Shown here piece by piece: positions 8,157 through 16,568 of a stretch of 64,000 nt of DNA (the first letter of the stretch is position 1; each line of letters begins with the position of its first letter). The stretch lies in contig CAVVWN010000014.1 in assembly GCA_963752045.1 (NCBI GenBank), forward strand, positions 558,001 through 622,000. The letters are read 5' to 3'. The position numbers were made by a program, and so were the translations under genes. The stretch is from DATKDF01 sp963752045 (GTDB lineage Bacteria; Acidobacteriota; Vicinamibacteria; Vicinamibacterales; SCN-69-37). Under the pieces are notes generated by a model. It worked only from the letters and a program-made list of their open reading frames with translations, was not told the origin of the DNA and ran no database searches.

Positions 8157-8164
8157 ACTATAAA
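8157..8164. promoter_or_regulatory. Divergent A/T-rich -10 element (ACTATAAA)
   Basis: ACTATAAA gives TATAAA toward the kinase gene at 8181 and TATAGT toward the membrane GAF gene. It lies inside a GTACT...AGTAC inverted repeat (8154-8172). No -35 boxes are clear. Confidence 0.35.
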
Positions 8165-8180
8165 CGAAAGTACACCGCGA

Positions 8181-9077
8181 ATGCGCATTGCGATCATCAT
8201 CAATCCCGTCTCCGGACGCGGCCGGCGCGGTCCGGCGGGTGAGTCGCGTGCGCGCCTGGCTCGCGAGCTGACGGCGCGGGCGGGCGTCGACGCCGAGATC
8301 CACGTGACCCGTGCGGCAGGCCATGGTGCCGAGCTCGCCAGCCAGTTTCGCGATGCCGGATACGACGTGATCGCTGCATGGGGCGGCGACGGCACCGTCA
8401 ACGAGGTGGCCGGGCCGCTCATCGGTGCGACGACGGCGCTCGCTATCGTGCCGTCCGGGTCGGGCGATGGCCTGGCGCGAGGGCTCGGCCTTCCGGCCCG
8501 TCCCGACCGGGCCATTGGGCTGGCCCTTGCCGGCGAGTCGACCCGGATAGACGTCGGGTTCATCGGCAGGCGTCATTTCCTCAACATCGCCGGAGTCGGA
8601 TTCGATGCTGCCGTCGCCGTGGGTTTCGCGCGGTCTGGCCGGTACGGGACGGTGAGTTACGCCCTGCAGGCCTTCGGGCAGTTGTGGTCCTACCGGTGCG
8701 CCGACTACGACCTCGTGACCGATGGCACTCGTTCAACCGGGCCCCTGTTTCTGGCTGCGTTCGCCAACGGCTGCCAGTACGGCAACGGACTGGTCATCGC
8801 ACCGGACGCAGACCCGTCCGATGGCGTCCTCAACGCGATCGTCGTCGCCGACGGGTCGCCATTCCGTCAGCTTTGGCGGGCCCGGCGGCTCTTTCTCAAC
8901 AAGCTCGGGCCGGCCCATGGTGTCCGCCGGGTGACCGTGAAGGAGGCTTCCGTGGCGAGCTCCAGGCTCTACTGCCACGTCGACGGGGAGCCTTTCGAGG
9001 CTTCCGGCAGGCTGGACGTGCGCCTCGAGCCCAAAGCGCTCAGGATCATGGGAGTCCCGGCAGCTACAGGCCTGTAG
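8181..9077 (+). CDS. Diacylglycerol/lipid kinase family protein (YegS/BmrU type)
   Basis: This 298-residue protein has the DAGK catalytic signature: INPVSGRGRRG at the N-terminus, AWGGDGTVNEV near residue 70 and PSGSGDGLARGLGLP near residue 93 (where most members have GTGND), then the C-terminal beta-sandwich with YCHVDGEPFE. The family phosphorylates diacylglycerol or related lipid alcohols with ATP at the cytoplasmic face of the membrane. Substrate cannot be told apart from sequence. Asp replaces the usual Asn in the GTGND motif region (GSGDG), a mild oddity. It is divergent from the membrane GAF protein and has no evident operon partner. Confidence 0.88.
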   Translation: MRIAIIINPVSGRGRRGPAGESRARLARELTARAGVDAEIHVTRAAGHGAELASQFRDAGYDVIAAWGGDGTVNEVAGPLIGATTALAIVPSGSGDGLARGLGLPARPDRAIGLALAGESTRIDVGFIGRRHFLNIAGVGFDAAVAVGFARSGRYGTVSYALQAFGQLWSYRCADYDLVTDGTRSTGPLFLAAFANGCQYGNGLVIAPDADPSDGVLNAIVVADGSPFRQLWRARRLFLNKLGPAHGVRRVTVKEASVASSRLYCHVDGEPFEASGRLDVRLEPKALRIMGVPAATGL

Positions 9078-9159
9078 CAGTTTCGTGTGCCTGGGGCGTA
9101 TTCATCTGTAAGGCCCAGTCGCTGATTTGGCTCGATGCCCGCCCTGGCCCGTCAGGCCG

Positions 9160-9186
9160 GCGCCCACCGACCCACTCAGGCGCCGA
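9160..9186. repeat. Small inverted repeat after the lipid kinase gene
   Basis: Arms CGGCGCC and GGCGCCG (about 9160 and 9180) can form a 7-bp stem with a loop of about 14 nt. It could be a weak transcript-end hairpin for the kinase gene, although no T-run follows. Confidence 0.35.
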
Positions 9187-9203
9187 CCGGGAGAGGAGGG
9201 TCA

Positions 9204-9374
9204 ATGCGAAATGCCATGGCGGTTCTTCTCGCATCCAGTGTTTTCGATTCCGAGCGAATCATGGCCGCCGACCGGGCGGCCGGTGAAAAACCGACGAAAG
9301 CGGTAGGCGTCCCGGCGTCCGAGGACCCCGAACAAACGGCCGACGTCATTCCTGCCAAGAAAGTCCTCGTCTAG
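9204..9374 (+). CDS. Small hypothetical protein (56 aa)
   Basis: A strong Shine-Dalgarno (GAGGAGGG) lies directly upstream of the ATG at 9204, unusual in a window where most isolated genes lack one. That is the main reason to call this gene. The product has a short hydrophobic start (MRNAMAVLLASSVFDSERIM) followed by a charged, Pro/Lys-rich tail ending PAKKVLV. I recognise no family. It could be a small secreted or membrane-associated peptide, or a spurious frame. Gene neighbours are the lipid kinase and a small secreted protein, neither informative. Confidence 0.45.
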   Translation: MRNAMAVLLASSVFDSERIMAADRAAGEKPTKAVGVPASEDPEQTADVIPAKKVLV

Positions 9375-9545
9375 CGAGCGTTCGCCCCTCGAGCCGTTTT
9401 CGCCCGGCTAACCAGGACGAAGACGGCTCAGGCGCTCGGGCCACGCCCGCGTTCGGATCGGCCTGAACAAACGTTTTACAAAGCAGATCGGCCCAAATTC
9501 GTGACCCGCGTGTAGGCTGGATCGTATAAGTCCTCGAGGGCGTTC

Positions 9546-10184
9546 ATGGGCAGACGACTGGCGGCGCTCGCGACGTTCTGTCTGATCCTCGGGCCGGCCT
9601 GGCTCGAGGGCCGGGGTGGTGACGCACCCTTCGGTCACGGACCCGACGGGCCGCCAGCAGCCGCGGCTGGCACTTTCAGCCTCGCGCGTGGCGTCATCGG
9701 CGGCGCGATCAACGGCGCCGTGGACGGGGCGTTCCTTGGTTCCGGCAATGCGCTCTGCTTCCTGCCGGGCACGTTCGAGATGGCCGTCGACGGCACGCCC
9801 CCCGGTGAGTTCCGACCGTCCTCCCACTGCGGCTACGATGCCACCGTGCGCATCGACGCTTTCGCGGACGTCGCCGCCGGAGACCAGGCGGCGCGGTCGA
9901 TGGCGATCACATGGACCGACCTGGCAGGGCGCACGTACACACTCCGTTTCGACGCGGGTGAGTACCGCGACGGGCACGACGTGCGCGTGCTCTGCCTGGG
10001 CGCGACCGAGGCCGAATGCCATTCGGCCGTGGTCGACACGCTGCACGCCGCGCTCGCCTCCGACGACGGACTCACCCACGACACCGGATCGCGCGCGCGG
10101 CTCATCCTCTCGGCCGGTCCCGACGTCTCCGAGCCGGTCGACCTCGGCGTCTACGACGTGCCTTTCACGCTGACGATTGATTAG
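9546..10184 (+). CDS. Secreted protein of unknown function
   Basis: The 212-residue product begins with a signal peptide (MGRRLAALATFCLILGPAWLEG). The mature part includes GVIGGAINGAVDGAFLGSGNALCFLPG and four Cys residues that could form two disulfides (CF, HCGY, VLCLG, AECH). The rest looks beta-rich. I do not recognise the family. A TATAAG box sits at 9525-9530 and GAGGG lies 5 nt before the ATG, which support the start. The stop codon overlaps that of the convergent dsbD gene (TTAG at 10181-10184), so the two genes meet exactly tail to tail. Confidence 0.65.
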   Translation: MGRRLAALATFCLILGPAWLEGRGGDAPFGHGPDGPPAAAAGTFSLARGVIGGAINGAVDGAFLGSGNALCFLPGTFEMAVDGTPPGEFRPSSHCGYDATVRIDAFADVAAGDQAARSMAITWTDLAGRTYTLRFDAGEYRDGHDVRVLCLGATEAECHSAVVDTLHAALASDDGLTHDTGSRARLILSAGPDVSEPVDLGVYDVPFTLTID

Positions 10185-11935
10185 CGCGGCTTGAGGATGA
10201 CGTAGGCGGGCAAACCGTACGCGTCGATCCGATCCATCAGCTCTTTTGCCGGTGATGCGTCGAGGTCTTCGGCCTGAAACTTGATCTTCGTGTAGCCGGC
10301 GAGCGCCTCCTGCACCTGCGGATCGGCCAGCGTCGTCTCGTCCATGACGAGGCAGTTCTTGCACCACGTGGCCCACAGGTCGATGAGCACGGGGGTGCCG
10401 TCGCGTTCGGCGGTCGCGAGGCCCTCGTCGAGTGATGGGTACCAGCCGGCCTCGAGCTGTTTCTCCACGCTGGCGCGCACGCTCTCGGGATCCACCCAGC
10501 GGTTGGCGAAGAGCCCGTAGGCCAGGTAACCGTAGTAGACGGCCATGGCCAGAATGAAGACGCCGAACACGTACTTCACCTTGACCATCCATGCGCCGGG
10601 CTTCGGCAGCGCGGCGATACCGGCGCCGGCAAGCGGCCATGGCAACGCCATGCCGACGCCCAGCAGGAAGGGAAGCGCGAGTGCGAAGCCGAGCCCGCGC
10701 GCGTACTGGTCGCTCGCGAAGACCACCACTTGAATGACGACCGGCGCCACGCACGCGCCGGCCAGCAGCGCCGCCACTGCGCCCATGCCGAACGCCAGGT
10801 AGAACGTCCCGCGGCTGCCCTCGTCGAAGCGGATGCGGCTCGAGAGTCTCGAGAAATCGATCACGATGACGTCGAACATCGCAAGCGCCAGCACGACGAA
10901 CAGCGCGGCAATGGCCAGGTTGAACCAGGGCGATGCGTTGATGGCGCCGAACGTGCCGGCCGTGAGGATCACGACCAGGCCGAGCACGCCGTAGACCACG
11001 GCCATCGCCAGTCCGTAGGAGAGGCCCAGCAGGAAGCCGCGGCGCCGGTTGCCGGCCGCGGCGCCCGCGCCGATGATGGCCAGGTTGATCGGGATCATCG
11101 GCAGCACGCACGGCGTCAGATTCAGCGCGAGGCCCCCGAGCATCGTGAGCAGCACGATGGCCACAAGGCCCCGGTTCTCGAAGAGGCCCGCGGGCTTGAT
11201 GCCGGCCTCGGCGTTCCGGATGAACTCGAGGAACGCCGGAACGCCCAGGTAGCCGTCGGCGCGGCCCTCGATGGTGAATCCGTCGAGCCGGGCGAGCGCC
11301 TCGACGCCGGCGGCCGTGGGCGTTGAAGCCGGCACCGGCAGGGGTTCGAGCGCGGCAATCGTTGGCGGCTCGCCCATGCCGAACGGGATGCTCGCGAACA
11401 CCTCGGTGTGCCCGGGTGCCGATTCCTCGCCTGCCGCCACGACCGAGACCGTCCAGGTCGTGTCGATCGACCTTGCGCGGTAGCAAACGGTGTTGTCACA
11501 GGCCTGGTACCGGAGGCGTCCGGGAATCGTCAGCTCGCCTGGCGAGACACCGGAGCCGATTTCAGCGACGAGGCCGATGACGAACTCGTGCTCGAAGACG
11601 GCAAGCGGCTCGGCCGTGCCCTGGAGAAAGAAGTCTGTCGAGGGTGGAAAGACGACCTCAGTGATGGTCACACCGTCTGGCGGATCGAGCGACAGCGTCG
11701 TCGGAATATACGCCGGTTCGTAGGGCCGGTTCGACTGCGCGTGAAACCCCTCGGGCAGGCTCACGGCGAGCGCCAGGCGCACCGTGGACCCGGGCGGCAC
11801 AGCCGATCGTTCGACCAACGGCGAGAGCGTCGCGGGCCTTTCCCGGACCTGTGCGGACGCGAGGCGGGGCAAGAGACACAGGACGAGCGGCAACGCGACG
11901 AAGGCCGTGCGGCGCGCGCGACTCAGGTATCGCAT
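10181..11935 (-). CDS. dsbD: Thiol:disulfide interchange protein DsbD
   Basis: This 584-residue protein from ATG 11935 has the three-part DsbD architecture. A signal peptide (residues 1-26) precedes a periplasmic alpha domain with the CDNTVC redox pair (about 145-150). An eight-TM CcdA-like beta domain follows, with NLTPCVLPMIP and LLAGACVAPVV supplying the two membrane Cys. The C-terminal thioredoxin-like gamma domain has LWATWCKNCLVMDE. DsbD carries electrons from cytoplasmic thioredoxin across the membrane to periplasmic reductants, for example for c-type cytochrome maturation or disulfide repair. All six redox Cys are present. It follows nuoG by 35 nt on the same strand, so cotranscription is likely. 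The final TAA overlaps the stop of the secreted-protein gene. Confidence 0.93.
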   Translation of the reverse strand: MRYLSRARRTAFVALPLVLCLLPRLASAQVRERPATLSPLVERSAVPPGSTVRLALAVSLPEGFHAQSNRPYEPAYIPTTLSLDPPDGVTITEVVFPPSTDFFLQGTAEPLAVFEHEFVIGLVAEIGSGVSPGELTIPGRLRYQACDNTVCYRARSIDTTWTVSVVAAGEESAPGHTEVFASIPFGMGEPPTIAALEPLPVPASTPTAAGVEALARLDGFTIEGRADGYLGVPAFLEFIRNAEAGIKPAGLFENRGLVAIVLLTMLGGLALNLTPCVLPMIPINLAIIGAGAAAGNRRRGFLLGLSYGLAMAVVYGVLGLVVILTAGTFGAINASPWFNLAIAALFVVLALAMFDVIVIDFSRLSSRIRFDEGSRGTFYLAFGMGAVAALLAGACVAPVVIQVVVFASDQYARGLGFALALPFLLGVGMALPWPLAGAGIAALPKPGAWMVKVKYVFGVFILAMAVYYGYLAYGLFANRWVDPESVRASVEKQLEAGWYPSLDEGLATAERDGTPVLIDLWATWCKNCLVMDETTLADPQVQEALAGYTKIKFQAEDLDASPAKELMDRIDAYGLPAYVILKPR

Positions 11936-11970
11936 TCTTCCCTTACCCCTTGCGCTCTTTTCTTTGGCCC

Positions 11971-13758
11971 CTACTCCGTTTCCCTGAGCGGAATGACCTC
12001 GGCGCGCGGCAGCGGACCGAAGTCCTCGCCGAACTTGACGGGAGGCAGATCCTGGAACATGAAATCCCACTTCCATCGCTCGGACGGGTTTGAGGCACTC
12101 AGCCAGTGTCGTGCGGCCACCGGACGGTTGAACGCCATCGTGCCGATCTCGGCGTAACCCGGCGTGCCGGCAAGGGCCTGGGCGATCGCTTCGCGCACGG
12201 CCTGTCCCGACGCGTACGCGAGGTTCACGCCAAAGACGGCCCCGAGCTTCGAGAGGATCTGCCAGTCTTCGCCGGCGTCCCCTGGCGGCTCGATTGCGCG
12301 TGACGCACCCTGGACCCGGCCGTCCATGTTCGTGTAGGTCGCGTCCTTCTCGACGAAGGCCGAGCCGGCGAGCAGGATGTCTGCTCCTTCGGCAAGCGGC
12401 GTCTTCAGTGCGGCCTGCACGATGAGCGTCTGGATCTTGCCATCGCGCCGCGCCGACAGGATCCAGTCGGAGTCGCCGAGCGAGCCGTCCGGTCCCGGGT
12501 CGAAGACATAGAGGACCTTCACGTTTCCGGCATCGACGGCCTTCCGGAGCGCCGAGACGTCTGCCGGTCCCGAGCCGTCCGCCGTCGTCAGCCCGAGGTC
12601 GCGCGCCCCGCGAAGGTTGGGCGCGTCGACGGCCGGAATCCGGAACTTCGTGTTCGCCGGCTGCGGCTTCTCGCGGTGCCGCCAGGTCACGGTGACGCCG
12701 CCGGTGCCGGCCGCGATCTGCCGGAGGACGAAGAGTTCCTCGAGCGAGGCGTGCGCCGATGCGATGAACCGGACAGTGGCCGGTCCGCCGGCCGATTCGA
12801 CGGCAGCGTTGACGGCCACGAGCGCATCGGCCCACGGCACGGCGTCCCACGTGCGGTCTGCGCCCGTGCCGCTGACGATGTGCGGCTGGTGCAGCCGGCG
12901 GTCGCCTTCGACCCAGTGGTAGTCGAAGCGCCCGATGTCACACATCCAGTAGCCGTTGACGTCCGGGTTGAAGCGAGGCGTCATCCGCACGAGGCGCGCG
13001 CCCTTGGCCCACTCGGGCTTGGCCTTGATCCACGCCGTGGTGTTGCAGCCTTTCTCGCAAAGCGTGCAGATCGTGTCCACCGCGTGCGGGTTGTCCCAGG
13101 GCCTGGCCTTGAAACGGTAGTCGCGCGTGGTGATTGCGCCGACCGGGCACACGTCCATGAGGTTGCCCGAGAGCAGCGAAATCACACCCTGCTCTTCGAA
13201 CGTGGCGATTTCGCTGGCGTTGCCGCGCTGGAAGATGCCGATCTGCGCGTCGCCGTCGACCTCGCGCATGAACCTGACGCACCGGGTGCACATGATGCAG
13301 CGGTTGCGATTGAGCATGAGCGTGGGGCCGAAGTCCACGTCGGCCCTGGCGCCCTCGCCGTCGAACACGCGGCGCGGGAACTCCATGCGGCTCCGTTCCG
13401 GCCCGAAGCTGTACGAGAAATCCTGCAGCGGGCACTCGCCGCCCTTGTCGCACACCGGGCAGTCGAGCGGGTGGTTGATGAGCAGGAACTCGAACACGCT
13501 CGCCCGTGCCTGCTGCACCTCCGGCGAGTTGGTGATGACCTGCATCCCGTCGGCGCACGAGGTGGAACACGCCGTCTGCAGCTTCGCCATCTTCTCGATC
13601 TTCACGATGCAGACGCGGCAGGACCCGTCGACCCCGAGGCCCGGGTGATAGCAGTAATACGGGATGTCGATTCCGTGCTTGACCGCGGCTTGCAGCACGC
13701 TGGTGCCCTTGTCGACCGTGATCGTCCTGCCGTCTATGGTGAGCGTGACCGTTTCCAT
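11971..13758 (-). CDS. nuoG: NADH-quinone oxidoreductase subunit G (NuoG-like)
   Basis: The 595-residue protein has the NuoG iron-sulfur layout. An N-terminal 2Fe-2S domain has YYCYHPGLG...GSCRVC...LQTAC. A NADH-G domain carries HPLDCPVCDKGGECPLQ. Two 4Fe-4S motifs follow (CIMCTRCVRF, DVCPVGAI), then the N7-type CTLCEKGCN...MCDIGRF at about 215-265 and a shortened molybdopterin-oxidoreductase-like domain. It would sit in the peripheral arm of complex I. Usual NuoG proteins have about 780-910 residues, so the C-terminal domain is reduced. No other nuo gene is in the window; its neighbours are an M1 peptidase and dsbD. A TAAAAT box lies 9 nt before the ATG. A homologous subunit of another NAD-linked complex is possible. 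Confidence 0.88.
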   Translation of the reverse strand: METVTLTIDGRTITVDKGTSVLQAAVKHGIDIPYYCYHPGLGVDGSCRVCIVKIEKMAKLQTACSTSCADGMQVITNSPEVQQARASVFEFLLINHPLDCPVCDKGGECPLQDFSYSFGPERSRMEFPRRVFDGEGARADVDFGPTLMLNRNRCIMCTRCVRFMREVDGDAQIGIFQRGNASEIATFEEQGVISLLSGNLMDVCPVGAITTRDYRFKARPWDNPHAVDTICTLCEKGCNTTAWIKAKPEWAKGARLVRMTPRFNPDVNGYWMCDIGRFDYHWVEGDRRLHQPHIVSGTGADRTWDAVPWADALVAVNAAVESAGGPATVRFIASAHASLEELFVLRQIAAGTGGVTVTWRHREKPQPANTKFRIPAVDAPNLRGARDLGLTTADGSGPADVSALRKAVDAGNVKVLYVFDPGPDGSLGDSDWILSARRDGKIQTLIVQAALKTPLAEGADILLAGSAFVEKDATYTNMDGRVQGASRAIEPPGDAGEDWQILSKLGAVFGVNLAYASGQAVREAIAQALAGTPGYAEIGTMAFNRPVAARHWLSASNPSERWKWDFMFQDLPPVKFGEDFGPLPRAEVIPLRETE

Positions 13759-13767
13759 AACCCGCCC

Positions 13768-13773
13768 ATTTTA
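13768..13773 (-). promoter_or_regulatory. -10-like TAAAAT before nuoG
   Basis: TAAAAT (within TATAAAAT) lies 9 nt upstream of the nuoG ATG at 13758, predicting a leader of only a few nucleotides. Confidence 0.5.
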
Positions 13774-13840
13774 TAGCGGTTTTGCAGCTCCCCTGTAGCG
13801 GCTCGGGTTCAGGCGAGACCCGTCCCCTCCGCGGGGCCCG

Positions 13841-16540
13841 TCAGTTGCGGATGTCGCCGAGCGTCAGACTGTCGTCGACAGACAGCCGGCGAATCGCGCG
13901 GTCGCCCGCAATCGCGTGGGTGACCCTGGCGTCGGTCACCGGCACGACAACGACGTCCGGTGCGCCCTCCACGTAGTGCACGGTGACCGCAATCGGGAAG
14001 TCGTAGACATCGCCGTCCTGCTGGATGAGGATCGTCGCCGACAGCCGGTCGTCCGCAATGGCCGAGTTGATCCGCACGCGCGGCAATCCCGCGCCGAGGA
14101 CCCAGCGATCGAAGAAACGCTCGAGCGACATCGCCGAGGCGGCCTCGAACGCCGCGCGCAGGTCGTCGGTGCCCGCCTTCTTGAAACGCCAGTCGGTGTA
14201 GAAACGGCGCAGGCCGTCGAAGAACGCCTCGTCGCCGATGAGGCCCCGGAGCATGTGCAGCACGACGGCCGACTTGTTGTAGATGACGCTGCGGAACAGG
14301 CGGCTTTCGCTCTGGATGTGGCCGATGCGGTACCCGAGGTAGATGGGTCCTTTGTCCGATTCCTTCTCGGCGCTCTCGCGCATGGCCGAGAGCAGGTCGT
14401 GCATGAGCGTTGGCCCGCGGTCCGACTCGGCATAGAGCACGGCGAAGTACTGGCTGAGCCCCTCGCTCAACCACTGCTCGTGGTAGTTCTTCCAGCCCAC
14501 GGCCTGGCCCCACCACTGGTGCGCGACCTCGTGAGCGAGGAAGAGCCTGGGGTAGTTGCCGAACCACACCGGGTCCTGCGACCACTGGTACGGCGTGCTC
14601 GGCAGCGGCTGGTGCAATACCGCGAAGAACGCCGGGCTGTGGCCGCCCGGCAGGTTGTCATCCACCGCCGCGAGCGTGAAGTCCGGGTACGGCGCTTCAC
14701 CGATGATGCCCGCGTAGAACTGGAGCATGTCCTTGACGCGTTCCGGCGTGTTGCGGTTGCGGCCGGCCATGCGCGGCGTCGAGACGACCTCGATGTCGAC
14801 TCCGGCAGGTCCTTCGGGCTGCGCCGTCGCGGCCGCCTCACCCGCGGCCGGCGCGAGCGCCGGCACGACGGCGCGCGTCCGCGCGACCGGCACGAAACGA
14901 CTGATGACCACCGAAAGGTAGCGGGCGGGCCGGTCGGCCAGATATTCCACCGTGCGCATCGACCGGGCCGGTTCGCCCGTCGTCTCGCTGGCTGGCACTT
15001 CATCGAGGGTGGAGCCCATCGGGCTTCCGCTGGCCACGATCTGATATTCGGACGGCAACGAGAGGCGCATCGACGCGGTGGCGTAGTCGGTGGTGGGTCC
15101 CTGCGGGTACCACAGGGACCGATTGCTGTACATGAACCGCGGCTCGGGCTCCTGCACGAGCTGCGACGGCGGGTTCTGGAACTGGCCCGCCCCGGTCTGC
15201 ATGGCCTCTCGATCGAGCGACTGCGGCGGCAGGCGACCGCTGTACTGAACGTCGAGCACGAGCTCGGTTCCGGGCTCCACGAAGCTCGGCAGACTGACGA
15301 GAACGCTGTTCTGGTGGGCGACCCGCAACGTGAGCAGCCGCCCGAACACGGGCGACGTCACCGAGGCCACCTGGAGCGACGAGGCCAGCCTGAGCGTGAG
15401 CGTGTTGGCGCCCGGCGGCTTGACGCGCACACGAAGCGTGCCGCGGCCCGAGACCCATTCGCGGTCGGGGTCGAACGTCAGGTCCAGTTCGTAGCGCTCG
15501 ACGTCGATGGCGGTCTTGTCGTCTTCGCTGTAGAAGCGCGATCCCCGGCGAACCTGCGCGGCGTCGGACGAGTAGACCGAAAGGTTGCGCGCGTTGGCGC
15601 GATCGAAGAACACCACATCTTCAGCGTCGCCCGGCGTGCGGGCGTAGGTGAGCCAGCCGTGACGCTTCGTCTTGGCTTCCACGACGATGGATCCGAACGT
15701 CGGCTCGATGGACCAGCGATCGGCGGCAAGGTCGTCGAGATCGAGGCTGAACGTGCGTGGCGCCATGTCGTCGAACACGTCGCGGGCTCGCTCGAACTCA
15801 CGCCGGTCGACCGGCACCGATTTCAGGGTCTTTCCCGACACGCGCAGGTCGAACTCCATCGAATTGATCCGGACGAATGCCGCGTCGATGTCGCTGACGT
15901 AGGCGGGCCGGCCCGCGAAGATCCTGAGCTGGCCCTGCTCGGCCGGATCGGGCGGCATGAACCGGATCTCGCCCCGGCCTCGCAGGACCAGGGCCGTCAC
16001 GCCACGCGGCGACCGGGCGACAAACGCCGAGCCCGACTTCATCGCGAGCGTCATGTCGGTGGCCACGAGCGTGAAGTCGTCGAGCGCGTACTGCACGTCG
16101 GGTTCGAGCGAGAGCTGCAGAAGATCATCGATGGCCGAGAGCTCCCGGACGCCGGTGAGCTCGAACCGGTCGGGATGGTCCACGACGGTCTGGACGGTGA
16201 GCTGCCAGGTGGCAACCCGCCCGGTCCGGCCTCGTCCGACGAAGACCTCGGCCAGCACTTCGTACCCGTCGCGCACGGCTCGCCGGCCGCGTTCCCGCAC
16301 GGTCGCCGAGACGGCCGGTCCGGCGTCGATGAGGCGGAGCAGGTAGCGGCGGTCCTCGAGGGGCAGATCGGCCGCCGAGATCGACGTGAAGTCGTCTGAA
16401 TCCGCCGACACCAGTGCAGATTCGAGGTCCGAGAGGAGGCGTACCACGCCGTCGGCCTGCGTAGCCCGGCGCTGCGCCACCTGGGCGGACGGGGCGAGCC
16501 CGGCCGCCAGCACGACCGCTAGCAGGATGAGACGGCCCAT
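13841..16540 (-). CDS. Secreted M1-family metallopeptidase
   Basis: This 899-residue protein has a signal peptide (MGRLILLAVVLAAGLAPSAQ), a long N-terminal region of about 350 residues without a recognised domain, then an M1 (gluzincin) module. The zinc site LAHEVAHQWWG is near residue 665, with the third ligand in WLSEGLSQYF 19 residues later, and a catalytic-Tyr region follows. The GxMEN exopeptidase motif normally about 30 residues before HExxH is replaced by LPGGHSPAFFAVL, so classic aminopeptidase specificity is doubtful. It is probably periplasmic or outer-surface peptide hydrolysis. A TAGGAT box 6 nt before the ATG suggests a leaderless transcript. nuoG follows after 82 nt on the same strand. 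Confidence 0.88.
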   Translation of the reverse strand: MGRLILLAVVLAAGLAPSAQVAQRRATQADGVVRLLSDLESALVSADSDDFTSISAADLPLEDRRYLLRLIDAGPAVSATVRERGRRAVRDGYEVLAEVFVGRGRTGRVATWQLTVQTVVDHPDRFELTGVRELSAIDDLLQLSLEPDVQYALDDFTLVATDMTLAMKSGSAFVARSPRGVTALVLRGRGEIRFMPPDPAEQGQLRIFAGRPAYVSDIDAAFVRINSMEFDLRVSGKTLKSVPVDRREFERARDVFDDMAPRTFSLDLDDLAADRWSIEPTFGSIVVEAKTKRHGWLTYARTPGDAEDVVFFDRANARNLSVYSSDAAQVRRGSRFYSEDDKTAIDVERYELDLTFDPDREWVSGRGTLRVRVKPPGANTLTLRLASSLQVASVTSPVFGRLLTLRVAHQNSVLVSLPSFVEPGTELVLDVQYSGRLPPQSLDREAMQTGAGQFQNPPSQLVQEPEPRFMYSNRSLWYPQGPTTDYATASMRLSLPSEYQIVASGSPMGSTLDEVPASETTGEPARSMRTVEYLADRPARYLSVVISRFVPVARTRAVVPALAPAAGEAAATAQPEGPAGVDIEVVSTPRMAGRNRNTPERVKDMLQFYAGIIGEAPYPDFTLAAVDDNLPGGHSPAFFAVLHQPLPSTPYQWSQDPVWFGNYPRLFLAHEVAHQWWGQAVGWKNYHEQWLSEGLSQYFAVLYAESDRGPTLMHDLLSAMRESAEKESDKGPIYLGYRIGHIQSESRLFRSVIYNKSAVVLHMLRGLIGDEAFFDGLRRFYTDWRFKKAGTDDLRAAFEAASAMSLERFFDRWVLGAGLPRVRINSAIADDRLSATILIQQDGDVYDFPIAVTVHYVEGAPDVVVVPVTDARVTHAIAGDRAIRRLSVDDSLTLGDIRN

Positions 16541-16546
16541 ACAGCC

Positions 16547-16552
16547 ATCCTA
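16547..16552 (-). promoter_or_regulatory. -10-like TAGGAT before M1 peptidase
   Basis: TAGGAT lies 6 nt upstream of the ATG at 16540, with no Shine-Dalgarno sequence between. Confidence 0.45.
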
Positions 16553-16568
16553 CTGTGCCGGCGACGAA

